From an uncultured Oscillospiraceae bacterium (GTDB lineage: Bacteria > Bacillota_A > Clostridia > Oscillospirales > Oscillospiraceae), in the NCBI GenBank assembly GCA_910584605.1, contig CAJUAW010000023.1:20110-27968 (forward strand): a stretch of 7,859 bases of DNA, read 5' to 3'. Below the pieces are notes generated by a model, which was not told the DNA's origin, did not search any database, and saw only the letters and a program-made list of their open reading frames with translations. Position numbers and translations under genes: made by a program. Shown piece by piece: positions 6,206 to 7,859 of this stretch (its first letter is position 1; the number at the start of each line of letters is the position of its first letter).

Positions 6206-7189
6206 ACATTCATCCTGAGCTTTATCATCGCCTTTGGCGTGGCCGCCATTGTGGGGCAGATTCTCATCCCCCTGCTGCGCCGGCTGAAGGCGGGGCAGTC
6301 CATCCGCTCCGACGGTCCCACCTGGCACATGGCCAAGCAGGGCACCCCCACCATGGGGGGCGTCATGTTCATCATCGCCATCGCCGCGGCTGCGCTGGTG
6401 GCCGGGCGGGAGGAGATCTTAGCCGGAAACTGCAACCACCTGTATGTGTTTCTGTTCGCCCTGGTGTTCGGCGTGATCGGGATGGTGGACGACTTCCAGA
6501 AGCTGCGCCACCACGCCAACGAGGGCCTCACCGCAGCCCAGAAATTCCTGCTGCAGCTGGCGGCGGCCATCGCCTTTACGGTACTCATGCGGGGACAGGG
6601 CTACCTGACCCCCAACCTGTTTATCCCCTTTCTCAATGTGACCATCCCTCTGCCCTGGGTGGTGTACATGGTCTTTGCCGCCTTTGTCATGGTGGGGACG
6701 GTGAACGCGGTCAACCTCACCGACGGCATCGACGGGCTGGCCACCGGGGTGACCATCCCCGTGGCCCTGTTTTACATGACCGCCTCCGCCTGGTTCGGCC
6801 GGAACGATCTGGCCATCCTCTCCGCCGCTCTGGCGGGGGGACTGGCCGCCTTCCTGCTGTATAATTTCCACCCCGCCAAGGTCTTCATGGGGGATACCGG
6901 CTCCCTGTTTCTGGGGGGGATGGTGTGCGGCCTGGCCTTTGCCCTGGATATCCCCCTGGTGCTCCCCATCATCGGGCTGGTCTACGTGGCCGAGGTGCTC
7001 TCCGACATCATCCAGGTGGCCTACTTTAAGAAAACCCACGGCAAGCGGTTTTTCCGCATGGCCCCCCTTCACCATCACCTGGAGATGGGCGGCTGGAGCG
7101 AGACCAAGCTGTTCTGCGTCTTCTCCGGCATTACCCTGGTCCTGTGCTGTCTGGGCTTTTTGGGGGTCATGTACCGGTACCCGATGTAA
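6203..7189 (+). CDS. mraY: Phospho-N-acetylmuramoyl-pentapeptide-transferase MraY
   Basis: MraY is the integral membrane enzyme that transfers phospho-MurNAc-pentapeptide to undecaprenyl phosphate, making lipid I. The 328-residue product has about ten hydrophobic segments, as the family does. Signature motifs are KQGTPTMGG (45-53), MVDDFQKL (94-101) with the paired aspartates 96 and 97, NLTDGIDGLA (171-180), FMGDTGS (228-234) with Asp231, and PLHHHLE (288-294). These aspartates correspond to the Mg2+ and catalytic residues of known MraY proteins, so the enzyme looks active. It lies 49 bases after murE and 18 before ftsW. murF, often between murE and mraY, is missing here. Expression may come from the promoter at 6126-6154 as well as from read-through. 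Confidence 0.98.
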   Translation: MTFILSFIIAFGVAAIVGQILIPLLRRLKAGQSIRSDGPTWHMAKQGTPTMGGVMFIIAIAAAALVAGREEILAGNCNHLYVFLFALVFGVIGMVDDFQKLRHHANEGLTAAQKFLLQLAAAIAFTVLMRGQGYLTPNLFIPFLNVTIPLPWVVYMVFAAFVMVGTVNAVNLTDGIDGLATGVTIPVALFYMTASAWFGRNDLAILSAALAGGLAAFLLYNFHPAKVFMGDTGSLFLGGMVCGLAFALDIPLVLPIIGLVYVAEVLSDIIQVAYFKKTHGKRFFRMAPLHHHLEMGGWSETKLFCVFSGITLVLCCLGFLGVMYRYPM

Positions 7190-7193
7190 TATG

Positions 7194-7210
7194 AAGGAGG
7201 CGGTCCCTTG
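7194..7210 (+). promoter_or_regulatory. Ribosome binding site and TTG start of ftsW
   Basis: AAGGAGG (7194-7200) is a near-perfect ribosome site 7 bases before TTG at 7208. The ATG at 7191, which overlaps this site, is in a different frame. The TTG is the only start that joins the site to the FtsW reading frame without losing the conserved first helix. Confidence 0.85.
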
Positions 7211-7832
7211 GCCCGTAAAGCAAAACGTGACCTTACTGTGGATGAGCAGCTGGCCCGGGGCCCGCTGGACCTGCCCTTTCTCATGCTGGTGCTCTTCCTG
7301 CTGGGCATCGGACTGGTGATGCTCTTCTCCGCGTCCTACTACACGGCTTTTCGGGACTCCAAGCCTCCAGTGAGCAACAACCCCTACTACTACATCATCC
7401 GTCAGGCGGCTTTTGCGGCGGCGGGGCTGGGGGGGATGTATGCCGCCTCCCGCTTTGACTACGGCTACCTGCGGCTGCTGTCCCCCTTTTTCCTGGGGAT
7501 ATCCATCGTCCTGCTGGTGCTGATTTACACCCCCCTCGGGGTGGAGATCAACGGCGTGACCCGCTGGCTCAACCTGTTTCTGGTGGCGGGCCCCACCTTC
7601 CAGCCCTCGGAGATCGCCAAGGTGACGGTGGTGCTCTATTTTTCCTCCCGCCTGGCCCTGCGGGACAAGGAGCACAAGCGCCGTTTCACCAAGCGCACCC
7701 GCTGGGGCCGGACCATGAATTTTTTTGAAAAGATCGGCTTTCTGGAGCTGGTGCCCTACGGCGTGACCCTGGTGGCGGTGCTGGGCCTGATCATTTTTGA
7801 ACCCCATGTGTCTGGAGCCATGCTGGTGACGG
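7208..7832 (+). CDS. ftsW: FtsW/SpoVE-type lipid II polymerase, 3' partial
   Basis: This is a SEDS-family peptidoglycan glycosyltransferase that polymerises lipid II at the septum with its class B PBP partner. About 208 genuine residues remain of an expected 370-400. Visible parts are a basic cytoplasmic N-terminus, a first membrane helix at about 21-42, further helices at about 64-81, 88-107 and 131-149, and the family motif GVTRWLNL (116-123) followed by FQPSEIAK (131-138). A basic cytoplasmic loop (148-168, ten Lys/Arg) precedes the helix that ends in EPHVSG (198-203). The catalytic Asp of the family (in HTDFIF of E. coli FtsW) would lie past the truncation. After Thr208 the frame runs into adapter and reads EIGRAHV, which is not protein. 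FtsW and SpoVE cannot be told apart; the PBP four genes upstream is its likely partner. Confidence 0.92.
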
Positions 7833-7859
7833 AGATCGGAAGAGCACACGTCTGAACTC
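7833..7859 (+). other. Illumina TruSeq adapter remnant (3' contig end)
   Basis: From AGATCGGAAGAGC onward, these 27 bases match the Illumina TruSeq index-side adapter as read at the end of a short insert. The leading A fits the A-tailing base. The stretch truncates ftsW and supplies its false last seven codons. Confidence 0.98.

Noticed and set aside
6860..6865. TATAAT inside mraY as a promoter.
   Set aside because: It encodes Leu-Tyr-Asn of a conserved segment, has no -35 partner, and the preceding TG lacks the one-base spacing of an extended -10.
7..7845. GCTCTTCCGATCT (7-19) and AGATCGGAAGAGC (7833-7845) look like 13-bp terminal inverted repeats of a mobile element.
   Set aside because: They are the shared stem of the two Illumina adapter arms. 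No transposase is present and the interior is a housekeeping cluster.

Overview
The window is a Gram-positive division and cell wall (dcw) cluster with every gene on the + strand. The order is mraZ, rsmH, an ftsL-like gene, a class B penicillin-binding protein with PASTA domains, murE, mraY and the 5' part of ftsW. The order, the TTG and GTG starts with strong AGGAGG-type ribosome sites, the MurE DNPR signature for meso-diaminopimelate and the PASTA-tailed PBP all point to a Firmicute. The GC-rich codon use suggests a GC-rich clostridium such as an Oscillospiraceae gut bacterium. That placement is inference from style, not from a search.

Both ends are sequencing adapter, not genome. Bases 1-19 and 7833-7859 match the two Illumina TruSeq adapter arms, so the real insert is 20-7832. 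The contig therefore begins inside the mraZ control region and stops inside ftsW, and the last residues of the ftsW reading frame come from adapter.

Layout: 20-87 is the mraZ leader, with AGTGGRG repeats that look like MraZ operator boxes. MraZ (88-504) and RsmH (508-1443) follow almost without a gap. The ftsL-like gene (1476-2039) is followed by a perfect 13-bp hairpin with a short T-run (2092-2124), just before the PBP gene (2145-4619). MurE (4663-6153) carries a well-formed extended -10 promoter over its stop codon, placed to transcribe mraY (6203-7189) and ftsW (7208 onward).

The genes cooperate in making septal peptidoglycan. MurE adds the third stem-peptide residue and MraY builds lipid I. 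FtsW polymerises lipid II and the class B PBP crosslinks the glycan. The FtsL-like protein is the expected scaffold of the FtsW-PBP complex. MraZ is the probable local regulator, and RsmH is the 16S rRNA methyltransferase that usually travels with it. murF and murD are absent from the places where Bacillus-type clusters often carry one or both.

I see no new kind of system here. The points worth a second look are the adapter ends, the putative MraZ boxes, the internal terminator-like hairpin, the embedded promoter, a possible zinc site in the PBP, and the gene order.
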